A program made the translations under genes and the position numbers. 64,000 bases of DNA, from contig JADJBW010000001.1 in assembly GCA_016703525.1 (NCBI GenBank), positions 372,001 through 436,000 on the forward strand, read 5' to 3'. The notes beneath the pieces were generated by a model that did not search any database, was not told the DNA's origin, and was given only the letters and a program-made list of their open reading frames with translations. Shown here piece by piece: positions 18,004 to 27,135 of the stretch; the first letter of the stretch is position 1, and the number at the start of each line of letters is the position of its first letter. Origin of the DNA: Actinomycetota bacterium (GTDB lineage Bacteria; Actinomycetota; Acidimicrobiia; Acidimicrobiales; Microtrichaceae).

Positions 18004-19041
18004 GTGGCCGCACCCCTTCGGATCGGCGTCCTCGGTGCGGCGGCGATCGCCCCGAACGCGATCGTTCGTCCCGCAGTTCGCTCGTCGCGGGCAACCGTGT
18101 TCGGGATCGCCGCGCGCGACCCCGAACGGGCGCGCCGCTTCGCCGAACGGTGGTCGATCCCGCACACGTACCCGACCTACGACGAGCTGCTCGCCGACCC
18201 GGCGATCGACGCGGTGTACATCCCCACGCCCAATGGCCTGCACGGCTGTTGGGCCATCGCCGCGCTCGAGGCGGGCAAGCACGTGCTGTGCGAGAAGCCG
18301 CTCGCCGCGAACGCCGACGAGGCGCGCTCGGTGGCCGAGGCCGCGGCCCGGCGTCCGAACCTCGTCGCGATGGAGGCCTTCCACTGGCGCTACCACCCGA
18401 TGGCCCAGCGCACGGTCGATCTCGTGGCGTCCGGCGCGATCGGCGAGGTCATGGGTGCTCATGGAACGTTCTGCGTGCCCAACCCCCGCCCGGGCGACAT
18501 CCGGTGGCGCTGGGATCTCGCCGGCGGCGCGCTCATGGATCTCGGCTGCTACCCGCTCCACATGCTTCGTTCGTTCGTCGAGCCGGATCCAGTCGTCGTC
18601 TCCGCTTCGGCTCGCACGTTCGATCGGCGGGTCGATCGATGGATGCGAGGCCGGCTCGATGCGGGTGGCGTCGACGCGACGATCGAGTGCTCGATGCTGT
18701 CGAGACGACTGCTGTCGGTGACGTTCCGCCTGGTTGGCACCGACGGCTCGATCCACCTTCGGAACCCGGTGCTGCCCCACCTCGGCGGGCGACTCGTGCT
18801 CGACGCGAACGGTCGTCGCCATGTCGAGAGGGCGAGCCGTCGGCCGAGCTACGACGCGCAGCTCGACGCGTTCTGCGCCGCGGTCTTCGACGGCGAACCG
18901 ACGCTCACGCCGGTGACCGATTCGGTCGCGACGATGCAGGTGATCGACGCGTTGTACCGGGCCGCAGGACTGCCCGTGCGAGAGCCGAGCGCCGCCCCGG
19001 GGACGAAGGTCCGTGCGCGCACAGCGACAGAACCGCGATGA
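18004..19041 (+). CDS. Gfo/Idh/MocA family NAD(P)-dependent oxidoreductase
   Basis: A 345-residue enzyme with an N-terminal Rossmann fold (LRIGVLGAAAIAPNAI), the family motif EKPLAANADEA after GKHVLC, and a C-terminal substrate domain with WRWDLAGGALMDLGCYPLHM, the G-G-x-x-x-D-x-x-x-H type catalytic region. It resembles the trans-dihydrodiol dehydrogenase/glucose-fructose oxidoreductase-like subgroup, acting on sugars or cyclic alcohols; the substrate is unknown. GTG 18004 is a leaderless start. Its 3' end carries the likely -10 of the next gene (GATGAT, 19037-19042). Confidence 0.9.
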   Translation: MAAPLRIGVLGAAAIAPNAIVRPAVRSSRATVFGIAARDPERARRFAERWSIPHTYPTYDELLADPAIDAVYIPTPNGLHGCWAIAALEAGKHVLCEKPLAANADEARSVAEAAARRPNLVAMEAFHWRYHPMAQRTVDLVASGAIGEVMGAHGTFCVPNPRPGDIRWRWDLAGGALMDLGCYPLHMLRSFVEPDPVVVSASARTFDRRVDRWMRGRLDAGGVDATIECSMLSRRLLSVTFRLVGTDGSIHLRNPVLPHLGGRLVLDANGRRHVERASRRPSYDAQLDAFCAAVFDGEPTLTPVTDSVATMQVIDALYRAAGLPVREPSAAPGTKVRARTATEPR

Positions 19042-19048
19042 TGGGGGC

Positions 19049-19519
19049 ATGACCAGCACCCAGGGTTCCGAATCCGCCACAGGACTCAACGCCGTCGTCG
19101 GCGTCGATGGCTCCGAGAACTCGCGCGCGGCGCTCAACTGGGCGCTGCACCACGTCGCCGGCCACGGTGGTGGAAGCGTGCGCGCCGTGATGAGCTGGAC
19201 GTACGCGCCGGTCGCCGCCGCCGGGTACGGATTCGGCGGTTCGCTGCCTCCGGCGGAGAGCATGGAGGAGGCGACGAAGGGTGCGCTCGACGCGCTGCTC
19301 GAAACGGTCACGGCTCCCGAGGGCGTCGAGGTCGTGCCCGTCGTTCGCGAGGGAGCGCCGTCGCACGTCGTCCTCGACGAGGGCGAAGGAGCCGACCTGA
19401 TCGTGCTCGGCAAGCGCGGCCACGGTGGCTTCCTGGGACTGTTGATCGGGTCGGTCGCGACGCAGGTGGCCAACCACGCGTCGTGCCCCGTCGTCATCGT
19501 GCCGGCGCATCACGACTGA
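19049..19519 (+). CDS. Universal stress protein, UspA family
   Basis: A 156-residue single-domain USP. It shows AVVGVDGSENSRAALNWAL at the start and the ATP-binding signature GKRGHGGFLGLLIGSVATQV followed by CPVVIVPA (G-2x-G-9x-G-S/T type). Such proteins bind ATP and respond to starvation or oxygen stress. ATG 19049 is chosen because GATGAT sits six bases upstream and the family begins here; the frame is open 12 codons further up. It follows the oxidoreductase with a 7-bp gap. Confidence 0.92.
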   Translation: MTSTQGSESATGLNAVVGVDGSENSRAALNWALHHVAGHGGGSVRAVMSWTYAPVAAAGYGFGGSLPPAESMEEATKGALDALLETVTAPEGVEVVPVVREGAPSHVVLDEGEGADLIVLGKRGHGGFLGLLIGSVATQVANHASCPVVIVPAHHD

Positions 19520-19572
19520 CCCGAACTCCCGCGCTCCCGCGCTCTCGCGCTCCCGAACTCCCGCCGCCGCCC

Positions 19573-19673
19573 CCCGAACTGGGCCGATCCTCCTACCGAG
19601 GGGGGGAGAGGCCCAGTGGGGGAATTGGGCCGAATTGCCGACGCTCTGGGTCGGAGGATCGGCCCAGTTCGGG
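19573..19673. repeat. Long perfect inverted repeat (21-bp arms) with internal half-copies
   Basis: Arms at 19573-19593 and 19653-19673 are exact reverse complements and contain the core ACTGGGCCGATCCTCC. The 59-nt centre contains further partial copies (GGCCCAGT, ATTGGGCCGAATTG). It lies in the non-coding space between the USP and Ada-AlkA genes. It could act as a transcription terminator or be a REP/MITE-like interspersed element. Confidence 0.8.
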
Positions 19674-19758
19674 AGGTGCGTGGTGAGGTGAGCGCTGGTC
19701 CGAATGCGATGTCCGATTTCCGCCAGATGTCGCGACGTGAGCGCGTCAGACTGACGGC

Positions 19759-21234
19759 GTGGTTCCTGATCGCACCGACTGCCTCCGAATCGTCGAATCC
19801 CGAGACGCACGCTTCGACGGATGGTTCGTGACCTGCGTGCGGTCCACGCGCATCTACTGCCGTCCGAGCTGCCCGGCGATCGTCGTGCGCGAACCGAACC
19901 TCGATTTCGTCTCGTCGCCCGCTGCGGCCCAGGCCAGGGGGTTTCGCGCCTGCAAGCGGTGTCGTCCCGACGCCGCGCCGGGCTCGCCCGAATGGAACAC
20001 GCGAGCCGACGTTGCGGCCCGCGCCGTCCGACTCATCGCCGATGGCGAGGTCGACCGCGCAGGCATCGACGGGCTCGCGGCCCGGCTCGGGTACAGCCCG
20101 CGGCATCTGCACCGCGTCGTGCGCGGCGAGCTCGGCGCCCCGCCGGTAGCGATCGCTCGCGCCCAGCGGGCATCCACCGCGCGGCTACTGCTGGAACGGA
20201 CCGATCTGCCGATCTCGTCGGTGGCGTTCGCCGCAGGGTTCGCGAGCGTGCGCCAGTTCAACGAGACGATCAAGGCGACCTACGCCGCGACACCGACGCA
20301 GCTCCGCGACCGACCCGATTCGTGCGCCGATGGAGCCTCGACGATCACCGTCGACCTCGCGTTCCGTCCGCCGTTCGCCGCCGAGGCGTGGCTCGATCAT
20401 CTGGCGCTGAGATGCATCGACGGCGTCGAGGCGGTCTGCGACGGGTCGTATGTCCGCTCGCTCCGGCTACCGCACGGACCGGCCGCGGTGCGGCTCACGC
20501 CGGCCGTCGACCGGGTGATCGCCGAGCTGAGGTTGAGCGACCTGCGCGATCTCGCGCCGGCGGTGCAGCGATGCCGCCGGATCGCCGACCTCGACGCCGA
20601 TCCGTCGGCCGTCGACGCGACGCTCGCTGCGGATCCGCTGCTCGCACCGCTCGTCGCGGCCACGCCGGGGCTGCGTGCGCCCGGCGCCGCCGACGCGGAC
20701 GAGGTGGTGACCAGGGCGGTGCTCGGCCAACAGGTGAGCCTGCGCGCGGCGCGGACCGCGTGGTCGCAGCTTGCCGCCCGACTCGGCGACCCGCTCCCGT
20801 CGGAGTGTGCGTTCGACGGCGTCGAGCTGGTCTTTCCGTCGCCTGAGGTGATCGCGCAGTCCGATCCGTCGGCCCTGCGCGGTCCCGCGCGCCGGGCCGC
20901 GACGCTGCTGGCAGCGAACGCCGCGATCGCGTCCGGTGCGGTTCCACTCGACGCGGGCGCCGACCGCGCCGCGACTCGCGCCGCGCTGATGGATATCGCC
21001 GGCATCGGTCCGTGGACCGCCGACTACGTCGTCATGCGGGCACTCGGCGATCCCGATGTCCTGCTGTCGTCGGATGTCGCGGTGCGCCGAGGGGCCGAAC
21101 TGCTGGGGTTACCCGCGGCGGCGCTCGACGATCACGCCCGCCGCTGGTCGCCGTGGCGCTCGGTCGCCGTCCATCACCTGTGGCGCGTGGCGTCATCTCA
21201 CCCGACAACCGATCCAAGGATGGTCTCGACATGA
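19759..21234 (+). CDS. Ada-AlkA fusion: Ada zinc domain, AraC HTH, DNA-3-methyladenine glycosylase II
   Basis: A 491-residue DNA alkylation-repair protein. Residues about 10-70 are an Ada-type zinc domain with four cysteines (FVTCVRSTRIYCRPSCPA and RACKRCRPDA); about 80-190 is an AraC-type HTH (LGYSPRHLHRVV, FAAGFASVRQFNETI); about 200-485 is an AlkA/HhH-GPD glycosylase with LGQQVSLRAARTA and the helix-hairpin-helix MDIAGIGPWTADYVVMRALG followed by the catalytic Asp in LLSSDVAVRRG. It should sense methyl-phosphotriesters, activate transcription and excise alkylated bases. GTG 19759 is the start, and its stop overlaps ogt (ATGA), making a repair operon. Confidence 0.92.
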   Translation: MVPDRTDCLRIVESRDARFDGWFVTCVRSTRIYCRPSCPAIVVREPNLDFVSSPAAAQARGFRACKRCRPDAAPGSPEWNTRADVAARAVRLIADGEVDRAGIDGLAARLGYSPRHLHRVVRGELGAPPVAIARAQRASTARLLLERTDLPISSVAFAAGFASVRQFNETIKATYAATPTQLRDRPDSCADGASTITVDLAFRPPFAAEAWLDHLALRCIDGVEAVCDGSYVRSLRLPHGPAAVRLTPAVDRVIAELRLSDLRDLAPAVQRCRRIADLDADPSAVDATLAADPLLAPLVAATPGLRAPGAADADEVVTRAVLGQQVSLRAARTAWSQLAARLGDPLPSECAFDGVELVFPSPEVIAQSDPSALRGPARRAATLLAANAAIASGAVPLDAGADRAATRAALMDIAGIGPWTADYVVMRALGDPDVLLSSDVAVRRGAELLGLPAAALDDHARRWSPWRSVAVHHLWRVASSHPTTDPRMVST

Positions 21235-21785
21235 CCGCACCACTCGACATGACCGCATCATTCGACGGCGACGGTTCGCCGCGCGAACCCGCCGCGTCGC
21301 TGTACGCCCGGCGGGTTCCCAGCCCCATCGGCGAGCTGTTCGTCGTTTCCGACGGCACCGCCATCACCGAGATCCACTTCGAGTCGCACCACGGCGGCGC
21401 GCCGCCCAACTGCGCCGAGGTCGATGTCGGCGCAGTCGAGCTTCTCGATCGCGCCGCCGAGCAACTGGCGGAGTACTTCGCCGGCGAGCGACGCGACTTC
21501 GACCTGCCGGTGGCGCCGCGAGGGACCGACTTCCAGCATCGGGCCTGGGCCCAACTCCTCGAGATTCCGTACGGTGAGACGCTGACCTATGGCGAGCAGG
21601 CGAGGCGCATCGACGCACCGACGGCGTCGCGGGCGGTGGGTGCTGCGAACGGGGCGAACCCCATCCCGATCGTCATCCCGTGCCACCGCGTCGTGGGCGC
21701 GAACGGTTCGCTGACCGGGTACGCGGGCGGGGTGGACGTGAAGCGGGCGTTGCTCGACCTGGAGCGCGGTCAGCTTTCGCTGTGA
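21231..21785 (+). CDS. ogt: Methylated-DNA--protein-cysteine S-methyltransferase
   Basis: A 184-residue O6-alkylguanine transferase. The C-terminal domain has YGETLTYGEQARRIDAPTAS, the active-site IPCHRVVGANGSLTGYAGG and the helical end KRALLDLE. It removes O6-alkyl groups from guanine by irreversible transfer to the Cys. The ATG overlaps the Ada-AlkA stop, so both repair activities are expressed together; the upstream fusion lacks this methyltransferase domain, so the pair replaces a full Ada. Its last 113 bases are overlapped antisense by the helicase frame. Confidence 0.94.
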   Translation: MTAPLDMTASFDGDGSPREPAASLYARRVPSPIGELFVVSDGTAITEIHFESHHGGAPPNCAEVDVGAVELLDRAAEQLAEYFAGERRDFDLPVAPRGTDFQHRAWAQLLEIPYGETLTYGEQARRIDAPTASRAVGAANGANPIPIVIPCHRVVGANGSLTGYAGGVDVKRALLDLERGQLSL

Positions 21786-23094
21786 CCGGACCGCGCTCGC
21801 CGGCCTGACCTCGTTCGCCGGCCTGACCTCGTTCGCCGGTGGAGCCGCCTCGCTTGGGAGCCGCCGAGCGTGAGCGGTTCTTCGGCCGCTTCGCGGGTGC
21901 GGCCTGCGTCTTGGCAGGCGGCTGCGGTCGTTCGTCGCGGGGGCGAACCGAACCGAGTCGCGTGGCGTCGGCAGGCTCGAGCTGCAGCGGCACGGGAAGA
22001 TCGCGGGCGAACTTCTTGAGCGGGGCGAGCGTCTCGGGGGTCACCAGCGTGACGACGGTGCCGGGTGCGCCGGCGCGGCCCGTCCGACCGGAACGATGCG
22101 TGTAGTCCTTGTGATCGGCGGGGATGTCGAACTGGATCACGCCGTCGACGCCGTCGATGTGAATACCTCGGGCGGCCACATCGGTGGCGATGAGCGCTCG
22201 CACGTTGCCCGCGCGGAACTGCTCGATCGCCTGCTCGCGCTGCTTCTGCGACTTCGACCCGTGGATCGCCACGCAGCTGATGTCGCGGCGGCGGAGTTGC
22301 TGGGTGACGCGGTCGGCGCCGTGGCGCGTGCGGCAGAAGATGATGACGGACTCGAACCGTGCGGCGATCGCCGCTGTCGTGTCGAGCCGACGGTCGCGGT
22401 CGACGGTCCAGAAGTGATGGGTCACGTCGGGCGCGACGCGTTCGGTCGGTCCGGCCTCCACGTGGACCGGATGATCCTGGTAGCGCTTGATCAGCACGTC
22501 GACGTCGCCGTCGAGCGTGGCGGAGAACAGCAACACCTGCCGGCCGTCGGGCGTCTCGTCGAGCAGGCGCTTCACCTCGGGGAGGAACCCGAGATCGGCC
22601 AGATGGTCGGCCTCGTCGACCACGGCGACCTCGACCGCATCGAGGCGCAGCGCGCGCCGGTCGATCAGGTCGCGGAGGCGACCCGGGCACGCGACCACCA
22701 CATCGACGGGGCGCTCCAGCCGCCGGAGGTCACGGTTGATGGGCACCCCGCCGTAGAACGATTCGGTGGTCAGGCCGATCGGCGCGGCGAGCAGCGCTAT
22801 CTCCCCGGCGACCTGGTCGGCCAACTCGCGGGTGGGAACGAGCACCAGCCCGGTGGGTCGGCCACGTTCGGCAGCGGCGCACCTGGCGGCCAGCGGGATG
22901 CCGAACGCGATCGTCTTGCCCGACCCGGTCGGGGCCTTGCCGCACACGTCGCGTCCATCGAGCGCCGGCGGAATCGACTCCGACTGGATGGGGAACGGCG
23001 CGAGGATGCGTTGCGCCGCGAGCGCTTTCACGATCGGTGCGGGGACGCCGAGTTCGTCGAAGGTGGGACCGTCCGTGCGGTCGGTCCGTGTCAT
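21673..23094 (-). CDS. DEAD/DEAH-box RNA helicase
   Basis: A 473-residue helicase with Q motif FDELGVPAPIVKAL...PFPIQSESIP, Walker A APTGSGKT, PTRELADQV, motif II VVDEADHLADLG, motif III FSATL, and motifs V-VI IATDVAARGIHIDGVD and HRSGRTGRAG. It unwinds RNA in ribosome assembly or mRNA turnover. The C-terminus is a basic disordered tail with two copies of GERGQA plus a variant, encoded by 18-bp tandem repeats around 21793-21840; the frame then runs on antisense into ogt. Translation may really end as annotated, but the last 38 residues are unusual. It follows the FKBP gene by 11 bases. Confidence 0.9.
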   Translation of the reverse strand: MTRTDRTDGPTFDELGVPAPIVKALAAQRILAPFPIQSESIPPALDGRDVCGKAPTGSGKTIAFGIPLAARCAAAERGRPTGLVLVPTRELADQVAGEIALLAAPIGLTTESFYGGVPINRDLRRLERPVDVVVACPGRLRDLIDRRALRLDAVEVAVVDEADHLADLGFLPEVKRLLDETPDGRQVLLFSATLDGDVDVLIKRYQDHPVHVEAGPTERVAPDVTHHFWTVDRDRRLDTTAAIAARFESVIIFCRTRHGADRVTQQLRRRDISCVAIHGSKSQKQREQAIEQFRAGNVRALIATDVAARGIHIDGVDGVIQFDIPADHKDYTHRSGRTGRAGAPGTVVTLVTPETLAPLKKFARDLPVPLQLEPADATRLGSVRPRDERPQPPAKTQAAPAKRPKNRSRSAAPKRGGSTGERGQAGERGQAGERGPVTAKADRAPGRATPASRPPRPRTRSANRSRPRRGGTG

Positions 23095-23105
23095 GCGGTC
23101 GTCAC

Positions 23106-23480
23106 TCAGCCGACGTTGAGGAGGTCGACGACGAACACCAACGTCTCGCCACCCTTGATCACGTTGCCGGCGCCGCGGCTGCCGTAGCCGAGTTCCGGCG
23201 GGATGGTGAGCCGACGACGGCCGCCGATGCGCATGCCTGCGACGCCGCGATCCCACCCGTCGATGACCTGGCGTGCGCCCAGGCGGAACTCGAACGTGTC
23301 GTTGCGATCCCAGCTGGCGTCGAACTGCTGTCCCGTCGACCAGGCGACGCCCACATAGTGGACCGTGACGTTCGCCCCGGGGCGGGCCTCGGTCCCGTCG
23401 CCGACGATCTCGTCGACGATCACGAGCTCGGCAGGCGGCTCCTCGGCGGGAATCGTGATGTCGGGCTTGGCTCCAGGCAT
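23106..23480 (-). CDS. FKBP-type peptidyl-prolyl cis-trans isomerase
   Basis: A 124-residue cytoplasmic FKBP with no signal peptide. It shows VTVHYVGVAWSTGQQFDASWDR, FRLGARQVIDGWDRGVAGMRIGGRRRLTIPPELGYG and GETLVFVVDLL, the full active-site set (Y, F, D, V-I, W, Y, F). It catalyses proline isomerisation in protein folding. ATG 23480 is preceded by TAGGGT at exactly six bases, a leaderless start. It is followed after 11 bp by the DEAD-box helicase, so the two are probably co-transcribed. Confidence 0.94.
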   Translation of the reverse strand: MPGAKPDITIPAEEPPAELVIVDEIVGDGTEARPGANVTVHYVGVAWSTGQQFDASWDRNDTFEFRLGARQVIDGWDRGVAGMRIGGRRRLTIPPELGYGSRGAGNVIKGGETLVFVVDLLNVG

Positions 23481-23486
23481 CCGAGC

Positions 23487-23492
23487 ACCCTA
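23487..23492 (-). promoter_or_regulatory. -10 hexamer TAGGGT for leaderless FKBP transcript
   Basis: On the minus strand TAGGGT is followed by six bases and ATG 23480, the same hexamer and spacing as for the oxidoreductase gene at 18004. Confidence 0.5.
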
Positions 23493-23610
23493 CACGGGAG
23501 GCCGCGAACGCCGAATCGTGCGGCCGGTCGGCGGCCGGACGTCGAGGGGACGCGCCGGTTCGAGCCGGGCGAGATCGAGCATCGGGGACACCCATTAGCC
23601 TGACCGGGCT

Positions 23611-25619
23611 GTGATCACGGTCTCCGGTCTCTCCAAATCGCACGGGCAACGAACGCTGTTCCGTGACGTCACCTTCCGGCTGCTGCCGGGTCGGCGCATC
23701 GCGCTCGTCGGCGGAAACGGGGTGGGCAAGACCACGCTGATGGAGATCGTCGTGGGTTTGCAGGACGCCGACTCGGGCGACATCCATCGCCCGAAGGACC
23801 TGCGCGTCGGCTATCTCCCCCAGGAGCTCGACGAGTCGCGTTCCGGGACGGTGCTCGACGAGGTGCTCGCGGGTGCCGATCACATTCGCTCGCTCGGCGA
23901 CGAGCTCGAATCGCTGCTGCACGCCGTCGCCAACACCGAGGGAGCCGAGCACGATCGGGTGCTCGCCAGGTACGGCGAGGCGCAGAGCCGTTTCGAACAA
24001 CTCGGCGGGTATTCGCTCGAAGCCGACGCCCGTCGCATCCTGGCGGGCCTCGGGTTCGGCGACATCGACGCCGACCGGCCCTTCGCCGAGCTGTCGGGTG
24101 GGTGGCAGATGCGCGCTGCGCTCGCTCGCCTGATGCTCGCCCGCCCCGACGTGTTGGTGCTCGACGAGCCGACGAACCACCTCGACACCGACTCGATCGC
24201 CTGGCTCGAGGCGCAACTGGCCTCGTACGAGGGAGCGATCCTGTTCGTCAGCCACGACCGCGACTTCATCGATGCCGTGGCCGAGCGGGTGGTCGAGATC
24301 GCCGGCGGCGTCGCGAACGAGTACGTCGGCGGGTTCGCCGAGTTCGTCGTGCAGCGCGAGGAGCGGCTCGCCGCGGCGTCGGCCGCTGCGGCGCGCCAAC
24401 AGCGCGAGATCGATCGGGTCGAGCGGTTCGTCGAGCGCTTCCGATACAAGGCGACCAAGGCCCGTCAGGTGCAGAGCCGCATCAAGACCCTGGAGAAGCT
24501 CGATCGGCTCTCGGTGCCCGACCACCGCCAGATCGTCGCGAAGTTCGCCTTCCCCGAACCCCGCCGGAGCTCCCGCGTGGTGGTCGAGCTCGACAACATC
24601 GCTGTCGGCTACGACGACTCGCCGGTGCTGCGCGGCGTCAACCTCGTGGTCGAGCGGGGCGACAAGATCGCTCTCGTCGGGCCGAACGGCGCCGGGAAGT
24701 CAACGCTGCTCAAGCTGCTGCTCGGCGAGCTGGCGCCGCTCGAAGGCACCTGCACCATCGGCTCGAACGTCGACATCGCCTACTTCGCCCAGCACCAGGT
24801 CGACGCGCTCGACCTGGCCAAGACGGTTGCCCAGGAGTTCACCAGCGGGGTCGGTTCGGAGCAGCCGAGAAATCGGAACATGCGCACGGTGCTCGGCTCG
24901 TTCGGGTTTCCCGGCGACGCGGCCGACCGGCGCGTCGGGGCCCTCTCGGGCGGCGCACCCGGCTCGCGCTGGCGATCTGCATGGCGAACCCGGTCAACCT
25001 GTTGGTGCTCGACGAGCCGACCAACCATCTCGATCTGCCGAGCTGCGACGTGTTGGAGGATGCGCTCAGCGTGTACCCCGGAACGGTGCTGCTCGTGTCG
25101 CACGACCGGCACCTCATCCGGTCGGTGTCGGGCGATCTGCTCGAGGTGCGCAACGGTCGGGCAGTGCGCCACAGCGGGGTGGACGAAGCCGTGCTCACGC
25201 CGAGCTTTCAAGGTGGGGTCGTCGGCCCGGGCTCCGATGCCGCCGCGGTGCCGAGCACGAAGCGGCCGGCGCGGAACCAGGCTCGGTCCGCCGAGCCCGA
25301 TGCGTCGTCGCGACCGTCGAAGAAGGTCGCCCGAGAGGACCGTGCCCGCAAACGCGACGAGGCCGAGAACCGACAGGCGAAACACCGGGCGACCAAGGAT
25401 CTGCGACGCTCGGTGGACCGCATCGAGAAGCAGTTGGCCGAGGCCGAACGCGAGGTCGCCGAACTGAACCGGCAGCTCGCCGACCCCGAGGTGTACGGCG
25501 ACCCCGAACGCGTTGCGGAGCTCTCGAAGACGTTCGGCCTGGCAAAGGATCGTGCCGCGGCGTTGATGGACGAGTGGACCGACGCGTCCATGCGGCTCGA
25601 GTCCACACAGGGCGCCTGA
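23611..25619 (+). pseudogene. ABC-F family ATPase, frameshifted in the second signature motif
   Basis: Two ABC domains without membrane parts. The first has GGNGVGKTT, LSGGWQMRAALARLML and LVLDEPTNHLD; a linker rich in Arg/Lys follows (the ABC-F P-site interaction region); the second has GPNGAGKSTLL and LVLDEPTNHLDLPS; a C-terminal coiled coil ends the protein. This is an Uup/EttA-like translation factor or antibiotic-resistance ABC-F protein. At 24954-24956 the expected LSGGERTRLA is broken: four bases (GAGC or equivalent) are missing after LSGG, and the rest is in another frame until the stop at 25617. Restored length is about 670 residues. Start is GTG 23611. Confidence 0.85.
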
Positions 25620-25709
25620 CCCGCCGAGGGCCCGACTCGCAAGGCTCCCGGTCGGAGCCGGTAGCGTTTGGCGCCGACCCGACGCGGGTCATGGAGCGGA
25701 GGAGCGCCG

Positions 25710-27098
25710 ATGTCGTACTACCCCTACGCCGAGCAGTACCCGGTCAACCGCACGATGCCCGAGCAGGGCCGCGACCGCGCCGAGGTGCTGGCCGAGCTCA
25801 AGGCGATCGCCTCGGAAGAGGACCGGACCTGGGAATCGGGCCAGATCTCCGGTTCGTACTACTGCGGCGACCACGACAACTACGACTTCCTCGGCGATGT
25901 CTTCGGGCTGTACGCCCACGTGAACGCGCAGCGCGACATGTGTCCGAGCGCCACCCGGTTCGAGGGCGAGATCATCGCGATGACCCTCGACATGCTGCAC
26001 GCCGACGCCGTCGCCGACGCGACGCCGTGCGGGATCGTCACGAGCGGCGGAACGGGCAGCATCCTCCACGCCATGCTCGCCTACCGGGAACACGGCGCGA
26101 CGGTGCGGGGGATCACTCGACCCAACGTCATCAAGCCCGAGACGGCGCACCCGGCCTTCGACAAGGCCTGCCACCTGTTCGGGATCGAGATGCGCATCGC
26201 TGCGGTGGACCCGACCACCACGACGGTGATCGTCGACGAGGTCGCGAAGCTGATCGACGATCAGACCGTGGCGATCATCGGGTCGGCGTGCAACTACGGG
26301 TACGGCACGGTCGATCCGATCGAGGCGCTCAGCGACCTCGCGCTCGCCCGAGGCGTCGGGCTCCACGTCGACGGCTGCCTCGGTGGCTTCATCCTGCCGT
26401 GGGGTCAGGAGCTCGGCTACGACATCCCGTTGTTCGACTTCCGGGTTCCCGGCGTGACCTCGATGTCGGCCGACACCCACAAGTACGGCTACGGGTTCAA
26501 GGGCTCGTCGGTGTGCGCGTTCCGCGACACCGCGTACCGCAACTCCCAGTACTTCTTCCTCACCGGCTGGACCGGCGGCAAGTACTGCTCGCCCGGCATC
26601 GACGGGTCGCGTTCGAGCGGACTGCTCGCCGCGACGTGGGCCGCCATGGTCACCTACGGTCGCGACGGGTACCGCGAGCACGCCCGGGCCATCTTCTCCA
26701 CCGCCGCGAAGATGCAGGATGCGGTCCGCAGCCACGCCGAACTCCGGATCGTCGGAGCGCCGACGTTCTGTTTCAGCTTCACGTCGGACGACTTCGACAT
26801 CTACCACGTGAACGACTTCATGCGGCTCCGCGGCTGGCGGTTCAACGGCCAGCAGTACCCGAACGCGATCCACATGGCGGTGACGGGTCCCCAGACCCAG
26901 AACGGCGTGGCCGACCGGTTCGCCGCGGATCTCGCCGAGGCCGTCACCTACGCCAAGGAGCACGCCGGTGAGCCGGCGGGCAGCGCCGCGATCTACGGCG
27001 GGGTCCCCGGCGGCATGACCGATGAAGCCGACGACTTCATCCAGATGATCATGGCCGACATGATGGATCACCAGCAGGGCCTGCCCGACCCGGCCTGA
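25710..27098 (+). CDS. Pyridoxal-dependent decarboxylase / sphingosine-1-phosphate lyase-like
   Basis: A 462-residue group II PLP enzyme. TSGGTGSILHAMLAYRE binds the cofactor phosphate, LHVDGCLGGF contains the Asp that pairs with the pyridine nitrogen, and SMSADTHKYGYGFKGSS holds the Schiff-base Lys. The arrangement is closer to sphingosine-1-phosphate lyase and archaeal-type decarboxylases than to GadB. It should cleave or decarboxylate an amino-substrate; the precise one is unknown. AGGAGCG just upstream supports ATG 25710. Full length with no gaps. Confidence 0.88.
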   Translation: MSYYPYAEQYPVNRTMPEQGRDRAEVLAELKAIASEEDRTWESGQISGSYYCGDHDNYDFLGDVFGLYAHVNAQRDMCPSATRFEGEIIAMTLDMLHADAVADATPCGIVTSGGTGSILHAMLAYREHGATVRGITRPNVIKPETAHPAFDKACHLFGIEMRIAAVDPTTTTVIVDEVAKLIDDQTVAIIGSACNYGYGTVDPIEALSDLALARGVGLHVDGCLGGFILPWGQELGYDIPLFDFRVPGVTSMSADTHKYGYGFKGSSVCAFRDTAYRNSQYFFLTGWTGGKYCSPGIDGSRSSGLLAATWAAMVTYGRDGYREHARAIFSTAAKMQDAVRSHAELRIVGAPTFCFSFTSDDFDIYHVNDFMRLRGWRFNGQQYPNAIHMAVTGPQTQNGVADRFAADLAEAVTYAKEHAGEPAGSAAIYGGVPGGMTDEADDFIQMIMADMMDHQQGLPDPA

Positions 27099-27135
27099 CG
27101 CGTCGCGGTGGCGCGGGCCCTGTCAGCCGCGTCAG
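27095..27135. terminator. Possible bidirectional terminator between convergent genes
   Basis: CTGACGCG (27095-27102) and CGCGTCAG (27128-27135) form an 8-bp inverted repeat spanning the two convergent stop codons. There is no T-run, so this is a weak call. Confidence 0.25.

Noticed and set aside
23095..24525. Extension of the helicase frame upstream through FKBP and ABC-F
   Set aside because: Shadow of the FKBP and ABC-F genes; the helicase Q-motif begins shortly after ATG 23094.
24272..26971. 899-codon plus-strand frame
   Set aside because: Arg/Ala/Gly-rich shadow running across the ABC-F and PLP decarboxylase genes.
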